A model generated the notes under the pieces. That model was not told where the DNA came from and did no database searches. It saw only the letters and a list, made by a program, of their open reading frames with translations. Shown here piece by piece: positions 25,571-34,216 of a stretch of 64,000 nucleotides of DNA (its first letter is position 1; each line of letters starts with the position of its first letter). This stretch comes from Pseudomonas sp. TH31 (GTDB lineage: Bacteria > Pseudomonadota > Gammaproteobacteria > Pseudomonadales > Pseudomonadaceae): the NCBI RefSeq assembly GCF_016650815.1, contig NZ_JAEKEZ010000029.1, positions 682,001 through 746,000 of the forward strand. The letters run 5' to 3'. A program made the position numbers and the translations under genes.

Positions 25571-27858
25571 GCCCGTGCTCCCCCGATGAGCTCAACCACT
25601 GCATCAAGCAGGGCATCGTCATGAAAACTGGCTTTGGCTAGATAATAGTCGGCTCCGGCGTCCAGTCCACGACGACGGTCTTCTTCGCGATCCTTGTAGG
25701 ACACCACCATAACCGGCAGCGATTGCAAGCGGTTGTCCCGGCGCAATAAAGACACCAGTTCGATACCGTCCATGCGCGGCATATCAATGTCGGTGATCAA
25801 CAGATCGAAATCCTCCGAACGCAAGGCGTTCCAGCCATCCATACCGTCTACCGCCACGGCCACATCGTAGCCGCGATTGAGCAGCAGCTTGCGCTGCAAC
25901 TCGCGAACGGTCAGGGAATCGTCCACCACCAGAATCCGCTTGCGCGCCACTTCGGCAACCTGATTGCTGTGCCGGGCAATGCGCTCAAGACGCCCGGTGT
26001 TGAGCAGTTTGTCGACTGATCGCAGCATGTCTTCGACATCAACGATCAACACCACCGAACCGTCGTCGAGCAAGGCCCCGGCGGAAATGTCCTGAATCTT
26101 GCCCAGCCGCTCATCCAGCGGCAAGACGACCAAGGTCCGCTCGCCAATAAAGCGTTCGACCGCCACGCCATAGATTGCATCGCGCTCGCGAATCACCACG
26201 ACCTTGAGCGTTTGCGGGCTGTTCTTGCTCGCCGGGCGCTGCAACAACTGACTGGCCGCGACCAGCCCGACATGCCGGCCTTCGTACCAGAAGTGCTGGC
26301 GGCCTTCGAGCTGGACGATGTCTTCGGGTTCCAGATCGCACATCCGCTCGATGTGCGCCAACGGGAAGGCATAGGCCTCGTCGCCGACTTCGACCACCAG
26401 GCTGCGCACCACCGACAGGGTCAACGGCACTTCCAGATGGAAGCGGCTGCCCTCGCCCGCTGTCTGCTCCAGCACCACCGCACCGCGCAACTGCCGGACC
26501 ATGTGCTGAACCGCGTCCAGCCCGACGCCGCGCCCGGAGACTTCGGTGACCTTGTCCCGCAGGCTGAAACCCGGCAGGAACAGGAATGTCAGCAACTCCT
26601 CTTCGCTTAACTGCGCAGCGGTTTCGGTCGGGGACAACTGCCGCTCAATGATGCTGCGACGGACCTTTTCCAGGTCAACGCCATTGCCGTCGTCACTCAG
26701 TTCCAGCACCAGCAGACCGGCCTGGTGGGATGCGCGCAGACGGATCAAACCTTCCACCGGTTTGCCCGCCAGCAGCCGTTGTTCCGGGGTTTCGATGCCA
26801 TGGTCCACGGCGTTGCGCAGCAGGTGCGTCAGCGGCGCTTCGAGTTTTTCCAGGACGTCGCGATCAACCTGGGTCTTCTCGCCTTCGATCTCCAGGCGAA
26901 CCTGTTTGCCCAGGTCACGACCGAGGTCGCGAACCATCCGCACCTGCCCGGTCAGCACGTCGGCAAACGGGCGCATGCGACAGGCCAGCGCGGTGTCGTA
27001 CAACACTTGTGCGCGTTGACTGGCGTGCCAGGCGAATTCATCGAGTTCGGCGTTTTTTTCCACCAGCAGTTGCTGGGATTCCGCCAACAACCGGCGGGCA
27101 TCCTCAAGAGCCTCTTGGGCTTCCAGGCTCAAGGCATGCTCCTTGAGGTGGACGTTGAGGTTTTCCAGGGCACGCAAGCCATTGCTCTGCATGCGTTTGA
27201 GGCGCTGCATGGTGGCCAGGTGCGGTTTGAGCCGCAGGGTTTCCACCAGGGATTTGCTCGACAGGTCGAGCAGGCTGTTCAGCCGTTCGGCGGTGACCCG
27301 CAGCACGCGCTCACCGTTTTCGGTGGTGCGTTTGACCTTGCGCGGCGGCTCGACGGGCGCAACGGCCAGCGGTTCGACGACCGGGGCGAGCGGCTCGACC
27401 GACGGTGGCTCCAGCTGAAGTTCGGCCATAAATGGTGCAATCGGTGTACTGATCGGCGGCGCCAGTGTCATCGGGTCCAGCAATCGCCCCATTAACGCTA
27501 CATAGGCATCAATTTCCACCGCTGACGGTGCATTGCCCGGAGTCGCGATGCGCATCAACAGGTCAGTGCCCTGCAACAACGCGTCGATGTGCTCGGGCCG
27601 CAGATAGAGGTGCCCTTCCTGAGCGCTGACCAGGCAATCCTCCATCACGTGAGATACGCTGACCCCGGCATCCACGCCGACAATCCGCGCCGCCCCCTTG
27701 AGCGAGTGGGCTGCGCGCATGCACGATTCCAGGTGATCGGCCTGGGTCGGATCGCGCTCCAGGGCCAACAGGCCGGCGCTCAGCACTTGGGTCTGGGCCT
27801 CGGCTTCGAGACTGAACAGTTCCAGCAAAGAGGCGTCGCGCATTTGCTCGGGGGTCAT
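25567..27858 (-). CDS. wspE: Hybrid histidine kinase WspE (CheA-like with receiver)
   Basis: This 763-residue kinase phosphorylates WspR and WspF. The N-terminal Hpt domain has His51 (MRAAHSLKGAAR). Then come dimerisation and HATPase domains (LLRNAVDHGIETPEQR, SGRGVGLDAV), a CheW-like domain, and a C-terminal receiver (RILVVDDSLTVRE, LLITDIDMPRMDG). ATGA overlaps with wspD upstream and wspF downstream indicate coupled translation. Confidence 0.95.
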   Translation of the reverse strand: MTPEQMRDASLLELFSLEAEAQTQVLSAGLLALERDPTQADHLESCMRAAHSLKGAARIVGVDAGVSVSHVMEDCLVSAQEGHLYLRPEHIDALLQGTDLLMRIATPGNAPSAVEIDAYVALMGRLLDPMTLAPPISTPIAPFMAELQLEPPSVEPLAPVVEPLAVAPVEPPRKVKRTTENGERVLRVTAERLNSLLDLSSKSLVETLRLKPHLATMQRLKRMQSNGLRALENLNVHLKEHALSLEAQEALEDARRLLAESQQLLVEKNAELDEFAWHASQRAQVLYDTALACRMRPFADVLTGQVRMVRDLGRDLGKQVRLEIEGEKTQVDRDVLEKLEAPLTHLLRNAVDHGIETPEQRLLAGKPVEGLIRLRASHQAGLLVLELSDDGNGVDLEKVRRSIIERQLSPTETAAQLSEEELLTFLFLPGFSLRDKVTEVSGRGVGLDAVQHMVRQLRGAVVLEQTAGEGSRFHLEVPLTLSVVRSLVVEVGDEAYAFPLAHIERMCDLEPEDIVQLEGRQHFWYEGRHVGLVAASQLLQRPASKNSPQTLKVVVIRERDAIYGVAVERFIGERTLVVLPLDERLGKIQDISAGALLDDGSVVLIVDVEDMLRSVDKLLNTGRLERIARHSNQVAEVARKRILVVDDSLTVRELQRKLLLNRGYDVAVAVDGMDGWNALRSEDFDLLITDIDMPRMDGIELVSLLRRDNRLQSLPVMVVSYKDREEDRRRGLDAGADYYLAKASFHDDALLDAVVELIGGARA

Positions 27859-28537
27859 GTGAGGCTCCGGGACACGGCGGACAGCAACTGTTCTTCATCC
27901 AGCCAACGCAGGCTGCGACCTTTGAATTGCAACACGCCACGGGTGTACCTGGCGCTGGCCTGGGTCCCGGATTGCGACGCGGCATCGAGGATGCGTTCGT
28001 CGATGGCGTGAATCCCGTCCACTTCGTCCACCGGCACCACCACCGGGCCACCCCGGCGGCGATGATCAACATCCGCGGCATCACCCGCGTACCCGAGGCC
28101 ACAATGTTGGTGGCATCGAGCCCGAGCAACTCCACCAGCGACAGGCACGCCACCAGGGCACCGCGCACATTCGCCACGCCGAGCAAGGCCCGGGAACGTT
28201 GATGTGGCAAGGAGTGAATGGCTTGCAGCGGCGCCACTTCCACCAGACTGCGAGTGGCCAGGCCCAGCCATTCTTCGCCGAGACGGAACATCAGCAACGA
28301 GCGGGTCTTGACGTCGGCTTCGACCAGCGTCGACACCTGCGCATGGTCTTCCTGCTGCAAGGCGTAACGGTCGAGCAAACGGGTGGCGGCGGCCGAATAC
28401 ACCGCGCAATTTCGGCAGTGGATGTGCTCGCTCAGCAGCGGGCAGGACTTGTCGCCGTGGATACCGATGCGGTTCCAGCAGTCGTCGATGGCCTGGGCAT
28501 CTTCATGGGTGAAGCTCAAAGTGTCGGAGGCGCTCAT
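27855..28537 (-). pseudogene. wspD: wspD, CheW-like coupling protein, disrupted by an apparent frameshift
   Basis: The CheW-type frame runs from ATG 28537 (MSASDTLSFTHEDAQA) through VANVRGALVACLSLVELLGL to MLIIAAG, then loses the family sequence at a C4 run (28051-28054; G4 on the coding strand). The true continuation (GPVVVPVDEVDGIHAIDERI through QLLSAVSRSLT) is in the neighbouring frame and stops at 27855, overlapping the wspE ATG. One added base in the run restores a 227-residue WspD. As written, the shifted frame would read on to 27563, antagonising coupling to wspE. Either sequencing error or real mutation. Confidence 0.88.
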
Positions 28538-29804
28538 CGTTTACGCTCACTGTCGGCGGCACGCTCGCTGCGAGCGGCGCGTTCCTGCAATCGTCTGGCG
28601 CCCGCGGTGTCGCCCAGCGATTGCAGCAAGGCTGCCAGGTGCATCAAAGCGTCGGGGTGTTGCGGTTCGAGGTACAACGCCTTGCGATAGTAACCCTGGG
28701 CCTCAAGCGCACGACCGGCGACATCGCTAAGCAGTCCCAGCCAATAAAATACTTGGGCGACCGGTTCGTGGCTGCTCAGATAACTTTCGCACGCGGCACG
28801 GGCCTCGGCACTTTTGCCTTCGTTGGCCAGGGCGGCGATGTTCGCCAGCAGCGTGGCCGCGTCGGGGTTGGCCGATTCAAGGGTATTCGGCAGCGGCGCG
28901 ACAGTGGCGAACGGGCGACTGCGCACTGGCGGCGGGGTCATGCTGCGCACGGGTTGACGCACCGGCAACGGGGTGGAACAAAGTTCGGAACAGGCTCGGG
29001 CTCCGGCGCGCGTTGGCGGCTAAAGGCAAACGACTGCGCGATACCGATCGAGCGCATGCCGAAACGCCCGAGCAAGCTACCTTCGGCCGGGCCGATAAAC
29101 AGCACGCCATCGACGTGGGTCAGGCGCTTGAGCACTTCGAAGACTTGTTGCTGGGTCGGCTGGTCGAAATAGATCAGCAGGTTGCGACAGAACACAAAAT
29201 CATAGGGCGGCTCGCTGGCCAGCAAGGTTGGATCAAGCAGATTGCCGACCTGCAAACGGACCTGTTCGAGCACCCGCTCACTCAGTCGATAACCTTCCTC
29301 CTCGGCGCTGAAATGCCGCTCGCGATACGCGATGTCCTGACCACGAAAGGAGTTCTTGAAATACAACCCGCGCTTGGCCTTCTCCACCGAGAGCGGGCTG
29401 ACGTCCATGCCGTCGACCTTGAACTGATGCGGTTTGAACCCCGCGTCCAGCAGCGCCATGGCGATGGAGTACGGCTCTTCGCCGGTGGAGCACGGCAGGC
29501 TGAGAATCCGCAAGGCGCGCATGTTGTTGATGTCGGCCAGGCGTTTGGCTGCCAGTTTCGCCAGGGTGGCGAAGGATTCCGGGTAACGGAAAAACCAGGT
29601 TTCCGGGACGATCACCCCTTCGATCAGCGCCTGCTGCTCGTCCCGCGAACCTTGCAAAGTCTGCCAGTACTCGTCGGCCGTCAGCGCATAGGCGGCCGTC
29701 ATGCGCTGACGCACGGCACGTTCGATGATGGCTGGGCCCACGGAGGCGACATCGAGGCCGATGCGATCCTTGAGGAAATCGAAAAACCGCTGATCGCTGC
29801 TCAT
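28534..29804 (-). pseudogene. wspC: wspC, CheR-like methyltransferase with TPR tail, disrupted by an apparent frameshift
   Basis: The CheR methyltransferase part is complete from ATG 29804: FLKDRIGLDVASVG, then the SAM region ILSLPCSTGEEPYSIAMAL and FDFVFCRNLLIYF-like YDFVFCRNLLIYF. At a G4 run (28970-28973 on the plus strand) the frame leaves the Pro-rich linker and stops at 28938. The TPR-containing C-terminus (VFYWLGLLSDVAGRALEAQG) continues in the other frame to 28534, with an ATGA overlap to wspD. Adding one base in the run gives an intact protein of about 423 residues, the normal WspC size. Confidence 0.88.
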
Positions 29805-30331
29805 GGCCGCTCCTCAAGCAGGTCCAGAGGCCGCGACGGAAACAGCAGCGCACGAACCTGATCATCGAGCAGATCGGCGACCCGTACCCATTGCAGCAAG
29901 CCTTGAGCATCCTTGCGCACCGGACCGAGGTACGGCGCCTGGCGGTTGTCCAGGCCATAAGGCTGAAAATCCGCCAGGTTGCAGCGCAGGGTATCGCTGG
30001 CCTGTTCCAGGATCAGGCCGAGCAATTGCGCAGGCGTGGCCTCATCCGGTCGGTAGTGCACCAGCACCAGCCGCGTGCTGGTGCGGGCCTGCGCCGGTTG
30101 GCCGAAGGTCAGTGCACTGAGGTCGATCACCGGCACCACCGCGCCACGATAGGCGAACACCCCGGCGACCCAGGCCGGAGCCTGGGCAATCGGCTTCAAC
30201 GGCAGGCGTGGCAACACTTCAGCTACCTCGATGGCTTGCAGCGCGTAACGCTCGTTACCGACGCGAAACACCAGGAACAGCGCCTGCCTGGCCGGTGCCA
30301 CAGCGTTGCGTTTGGCCGTGAGTTCGCTCAT
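29801..30331 (-). CDS. wspB: CheW-like coupling protein WspB
   Basis: This 176-residue CheW-domain protein couples the receptor WspA to the kinase WspE. Typical features are FLVFRVGNERYALQAIEVAEVLP, WVAGVFAYRGAVVPVIDLSAL and the C-terminal beta-barrel. Its ATG overlaps the wspA stop by one base (TGATG), and its stop overlaps the wspC start by 4 bases. Confidence 0.93.
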   Translation of the reverse strand: MSELTAKRNAVAPARQALFLVFRVGNERYALQAIEVAEVLPRLPLKPIAQAPAWVAGVFAYRGAVVPVIDLSALTFGQPAQARTSTRLVLVHYRPDEATPAQLLGLILEQASDTLRCNLADFQPYGLDNRQAPYLGPVRKDAQGLLQWVRVADLLDDQVRALLFPSRPLDLLEERP

Positions 30332-31953
30332 CAGACTTTGAATCGCGAGACGCCGCTACGCAGCCCGACGGCCACCTGGCTCAGTTCGTCGATGGCGAAA
30401 CTGGCCTGGCGCAAGGACTCGACGGTCTGGCTGCTGGCATCGCCCAACTGCACCAGCGCGTGGTTGATCTGTTCGGCGCCGGTGGCCTGGGCCTGCATGC
30501 CTTCGTTGACCATCAACACCCGCGGCGCCAGCGCCTGGACCTGATGGATGATCTGCGACAGCTGCTCGCCGACCTGCTGCACTTCGGACATGCCGCGACG
30601 CACTTCTTCGGAGAACTTGTCCATGCCCATGACCCCGGCCGACACTGCCGACTGAATCTCGCGGACCATCTGCTCGATGTCATACGTGGCGACGGCGGTC
30701 TGGTCCGCCAGACGTCGCACTTCAGTGGCGACCACGGCAAACCCGCGACCGTATTCACCGGCTTTCTCGGCCTCGATCGCCGCGTTCAGCGACAGCAGGT
30801 TGGTCTGGTCGGCGACCTTGACGATGGTCACTACCACCTGGTTGATGTTGCCGGCCTTCTCGTTGAGGATCGCCAGTTTGGCATTGACCAGATCGGCCGC
30901 GCCCATCACCGAGTGCATCGTGTCTTCCATCCGCGCCAGCCCTTGCTGCCCGGAACCGGCCAGCACCGAGGCCTGATCGGCGGCGGTGGAAACTTCGGTC
31001 ATGGTGCGCACCAGGTCACGGGAAGTCGCGGCGATTTCACGGGACGTCGCGCCGATTTCAGTGGTGGTGGCGGCGGTTTCGGTGGCGGTGGCTTGTTGTT
31101 GCTTGGAGGTGGCGGCGATTTCAGTGACCGAGGTGGTGACTTGCACCGACGAACGCTGAGCCTGCGACACCAGCGAGGTCAGCTCGGTCATCATGTCGTT
31201 GAAGCCGGTTTCCACGGCGTTGAACTCATCCTTGCGCTCCAGGTTCAGACGGCTGCTGAGGTCGCCGGTGCGCATGATTTCGAGGATTTTCACGATGCGG
31301 TTCATCGGCGCCATGATGGCGCGCATCAACAGCAGGCCACAGAAACCCGCGGCCAGCACCGCGATCAGCAGGGAAACGCCCATGCTGACTTTGGCCGCCG
31401 TGACGGCATCGCCAATGGCTACCGTGGAACTCTGGGCCAGGTCTCGATTGCGTTCGATGATTTCGTTTAGTTGTTCGCGGCCACGCTCCCAGGCGGGTCC
31501 CAAGTCTTGCAATAACGACTGGCGGGCCTGTTCGAACTCTTTACGCTGATAAAGATCGACGACCTTGGCCAAAACCTGATTGTAGGCTTGATGGCGAGAC
31601 TCAAACTCGTTGAAGGATTGCTGATCGACCGTATCGAAAATGGTGGTGCGGTAATTGTCCATTTCGTCGTTCAGGTGCTTTTCAAAGCCCTTGTAAGCCA
31701 CCAGTTGCTCCGGGGTGATGTCGTGATGCTCGGACAGGCCGACGATCTGTTGCGTCAGCACATAACCGTCGACCCAGGCACTGCGAATCATCGAACTGAA
31801 ATACACCCCTGGCACTGCGTCGGTGCGAACCTTTTCCTCGCTGGCCTCGACCTTCAGCAACCGTGAATACGAGACGACGACCATCAGCAGCATGATGGCA
31901 ATAATGACCGCAAAGCTCGCCAAGATGCGTTGGCGCAACGTCCAGTTCTTCAC
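30331..31953 (-). CDS. wspA: Methyl-accepting chemotaxis-type surface sensor WspA
   Basis: This 540-residue membrane receptor senses surface contact and starts the pathway to WspR. TM1 is at about residues 11-31, a periplasmic four-helix domain follows at about 32-188, TM2 is at about 190-212, then HAMP and the MCP hairpin with the conserved tip NLLSLNAAIEAEKAGEYGRGF. It is the first gene of the wsp operon. The promoter must lie within 31954-32279. Confidence 0.94.
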   Translation of the reverse strand: MKNWTLRQRILASFAVIIAIMLLMVVVSYSRLLKVEASEEKVRTDAVPGVYFSSMIRSAWVDGYVLTQQIVGLSEHHDITPEQLVAYKGFEKHLNDEMDNYRTTIFDTVDQQSFNEFESRHQAYNQVLAKVVDLYQRKEFEQARQSLLQDLGPAWERGREQLNEIIERNRDLAQSSTVAIGDAVTAAKVSMGVSLLIAVLAAGFCGLLLMRAIMAPMNRIVKILEIMRTGDLSSRLNLERKDEFNAVETGFNDMMTELTSLVSQAQRSSVQVTTSVTEIAATSKQQQATATETAATTTEIGATSREIAATSRDLVRTMTEVSTAADQASVLAGSGQQGLARMEDTMHSVMGAADLVNAKLAILNEKAGNINQVVVTIVKVADQTNLLSLNAAIEAEKAGEYGRGFAVVATEVRRLADQTAVATYDIEQMVREIQSAVSAGVMGMDKFSEEVRRGMSEVQQVGEQLSQIIHQVQALAPRVLMVNEGMQAQATGAEQINHALVQLGDASSQTVESLRQASFAIDELSQVAVGLRSGVSRFKV

Positions 31954-32279
31954 AGTATGTCCTCGGGGCCATTTTCAAATGCTGGGGAGTATAGCTGAGG
32001 GCGGTGTTTCATTTATAAGACGGATGCTCGCCGCCCCACATCCCGATGGCAAATAGCCGGGACGGGCTCTGGAAAGGGACTTTCCGCTAGATCGGGTGAG
32101 ACATGCCAGTGGTGATTTGGCAGAAATTGACCGTGGATTGGTCATTGGGTGATGTGGGGTTGCTGAAAAAGCTATCGCGAGCAGGCTCGCTCCCACAGTT
32201 GATCGGTGTCGTACGCAAAGGCCAAGTTCGCAGCAAACCCCTGTGGGAGCGAGCCTGCTCGCGATGGCGGCCGACAGGC
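31954..32279. other. Intergenic region upstream of wspA
   Basis: 326 bases between wspA and the DUF533 gene, both on the minus strand. It holds a REPIN (32173-32268). The wspA-proximal part (31985-32025, with ATTTATAAGA) is AT-richer and is the likely promoter zone. Confidence 0.45.
32173..32268. repeat. REPIN (inverted REP pair)
   Basis: TATCGCGAGCAGGCTCGCTC and the inverted copy ending CTGCTCGCGATG lie around about 45 bases, just after the DUF533 gene stop. Confidence 0.85.
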
Positions 32280-33002
32280 TTACATCGAAGCCTGGCGCAC
32301 CTGCTTCTCCAGTTCAGCCTTCAATCCCGGCTCCAGCTTCAACTGCCGCGCCAGTTCATCGAGGTAGGACTTCTCCATGAAGCTTTCCTCATCCACCAGC
32401 ATCACACTGGCGATGTACATCTCGGCGGCCATTTCCGGGGTGCTGGCGGCGCGGGCGACGTCGCTTGGGTCGAGGGGCTTGTTGAGTTCGGCGTGCAGCC
32501 AGTGCTGCAGTTCCTGGTCGTTATCGAGTTTGGTGAATTCACCTTCGATCAATGCGCGCTCACGTTCATCAACGTGGCCATCGGCTTTGGCCGCGGCTAC
32601 CAGCGCCTTGAGAATCGCCTGGCTGTGTTGCTCAACCTGCGCCGCCGGCAAGCGGTCGATGGTTTGCGGCTCAGTCTGCGGCGCCGTGCCCTGCTGGGCT
32701 TGCCAGTTGCCAAAAGCCTTGTAGGCAATGACACCCAGCGCCGCGAGACCGCCATAGGTCAGGACCTTGCCACCGACACTGCGACCCTTCTTGCTACCGA
32801 GCAACAGGCCCATTGCTCCGGCCGCCAAAGCACCGCCACCCGCCCCCGAGAGCAAACTGCCGAGGCCGCCGGAGCCACCGCTGCCGCCAAGCAAACCGCC
32901 CAATCCACCGCCGGATGACTTGTTCTGATGACCGCCGGCCTTGTCCTTCAACAGGCCCTGGCCGGATTTGAGTAGCTGATCGAGCAATCCACGGGTGTTC
33001 AT
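32280..33002 (-). CDS. DUF533/TerB-like membrane protein
   Basis: This 240-residue protein is of the YebE/DUF533 type. An N-terminal region rich in Gly and Ser (about 28-60, GGGLGGLLGGSGGSGG) is followed by a Gly/Ala-rich membrane stretch (about 55-95). A helical TerB-like C-terminal domain has acidic metal-binding-like residues (LVAAAKADGHVDERERALI). The role of the family is unclear. Confidence 0.85.
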   Translation of the reverse strand: MNTRGLLDQLLKSGQGLLKDKAGGHQNKSSGGGLGGLLGGSGGSGGLGSLLSGAGGGALAAGAMGLLLGSKKGRSVGGKVLTYGGLAALGVIAYKAFGNWQAQQGTAPQTEPQTIDRLPAAQVEQHSQAILKALVAAAKADGHVDERERALIEGEFTKLDNDQELQHWLHAELNKPLDPSDVARAASTPEMAAEMYIASVMLVDEESFMEKSYLDELARQLKLEPGLKAELEKQVRQASM

Positions 33003-33199
33003 TTGCTGCCTCCACGAATTCTGGGTAACCGGATGATTCAGGCCCTCAGCCTAGATCGAAAGTGCCCGGTACCTGCCCGCGAGAGTGCTTCCAGATGTTG
33101 CTCGGCCCTTGCGACTCGCCGAGGCTTCAGGCTGGGTCATCGATTAAAAGATATAGACTCGAACAAATCTATAAAAACCGCCCACCGGGTACCGTTCCC

Positions 33200-34114
33200 A
33201 TGATGACCTTGCGTCAGATCCGTCATTTCATCGCTGTGGCCGAGACCGGCTCGATCTCCGCCGCCGCGCAAACCGCGTTTATTTCCCAGTCCACCCTGAC
33301 CCTGGCGATCCAGCAACTGGAGCAGGAAATCGGCGTCAGCCTGTTCAACCGTCACGCCAAGGGCATGACCCTGACCCACCAGGGCCATCAATTCCTGCGC
33401 CAGGCGCATCTGATTCTGGCGACCGTGGACAACGCCAAACGCAGCCTCCAGCAAAGCACCGACCAAGTCGCCGGTCAGTTAATCGTCGGGGTGACCAGCC
33501 TCGTTGCCGGTTATTACCTGGCGGATTTGCTCACCCGATTCCAGCGTGCCTACCCCAACGTCGAAATTCGCGTGATGGAGGATGAGCGCCCTTACATCGA
33601 GCATTTGCTGGTCAGCGGTGAAATCGATGTCGGCGTACTGATCCTCTCCAACCTCGAAGACCGCCATGCCTTGCAGACTGAAGTCCTGACCCACTCGCCC
33701 CACCGCTTGTGGCTGCCGGCGCAGCATCCGTTGCTGGAACACGACAGCATCAACCTCGCCGACGTAGCCCGCGAGCCGCTGATTCAGTTGAACGTCGATG
33801 AAATGGACCGCAACGCCCAGCGCATGTGGTCGGCCGCCTCGCTGCAACCACGCATCACCCTTAAAACCGCGTCGACGGAAGCCGTGCGAAGCCTGGTGGC
33901 GGCGGGATTGGGCGTGTCGATCCAACCGGACATGACCTACCGCCCCTGGTCACTGGAGGGCGACATCATCGAAGCCCGGCCGATTGCCGACCTCAGCCAG
34001 ACCCTCGACGTCGGCCTGGCCTGGCGTCGCGGCACCGCCCGTCCGGCGCTGGTCGACCCGTTCCTGACCGTTGCCCGTGAGCAACCCCACGGCGGGCGCA
34101 AGCCATCTATTTAA
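33200..34114 (+). CDS. LysR-family transcriptional regulator
   Basis: This 304-residue LysR regulator has its HTH at about residues 17-37 (TGSISAAAQTAFISQSTLTLAIQQLE) and a C-terminal periplasmic-binding-like effector domain. The frame is open from 33062, but the family start MMTLRQIRHFIAVAE is at 33200. It precedes the aldehyde dehydrogenase and polyamine-type ABC genes on the same strand with a 102-base gap. Control of that locus is likely but inferred. Confidence 0.9.
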   Translation: MMTLRQIRHFIAVAETGSISAAAQTAFISQSTLTLAIQQLEQEIGVSLFNRHAKGMTLTHQGHQFLRQAHLILATVDNAKRSLQQSTDQVAGQLIVGVTSLVAGYYLADLLTRFQRAYPNVEIRVMEDERPYIEHLLVSGEIDVGVLILSNLEDRHALQTEVLTHSPHRLWLPAQHPLLEHDSINLADVAREPLIQLNVDEMDRNAQRMWSAASLQPRITLKTASTEAVRSLVAAGLGVSIQPDMTYRPWSLEGDIIEARPIADLSQTLDVGLAWRRGTARPALVDPFLTVAREQPHGGRKPSI

Positions 34115-34216
34115 TCGAACGCCACCTTCAGTATTTAGTATTTGTCGACCTCGGGCCCGCGCACTAGTCTTGTTACATCTTTATAAGACGGCCAGGCCCC
34201 AGTCGCTGGGAGCACC

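Noticed and set aside
27563..28537. wspD as a 324-residue protein
   Set aside because: The last third is out-of-frame sequence that overlaps wspE by nearly 300 bases and has no CheW features; the neighbouring frame has them.
28534..28968. A separate TTG-start gene for the TPR segment after wspC
   Set aside because: The sequence joins the CheR part in order and length of a normal WspC once one base is added, so it is the tail of one gene.
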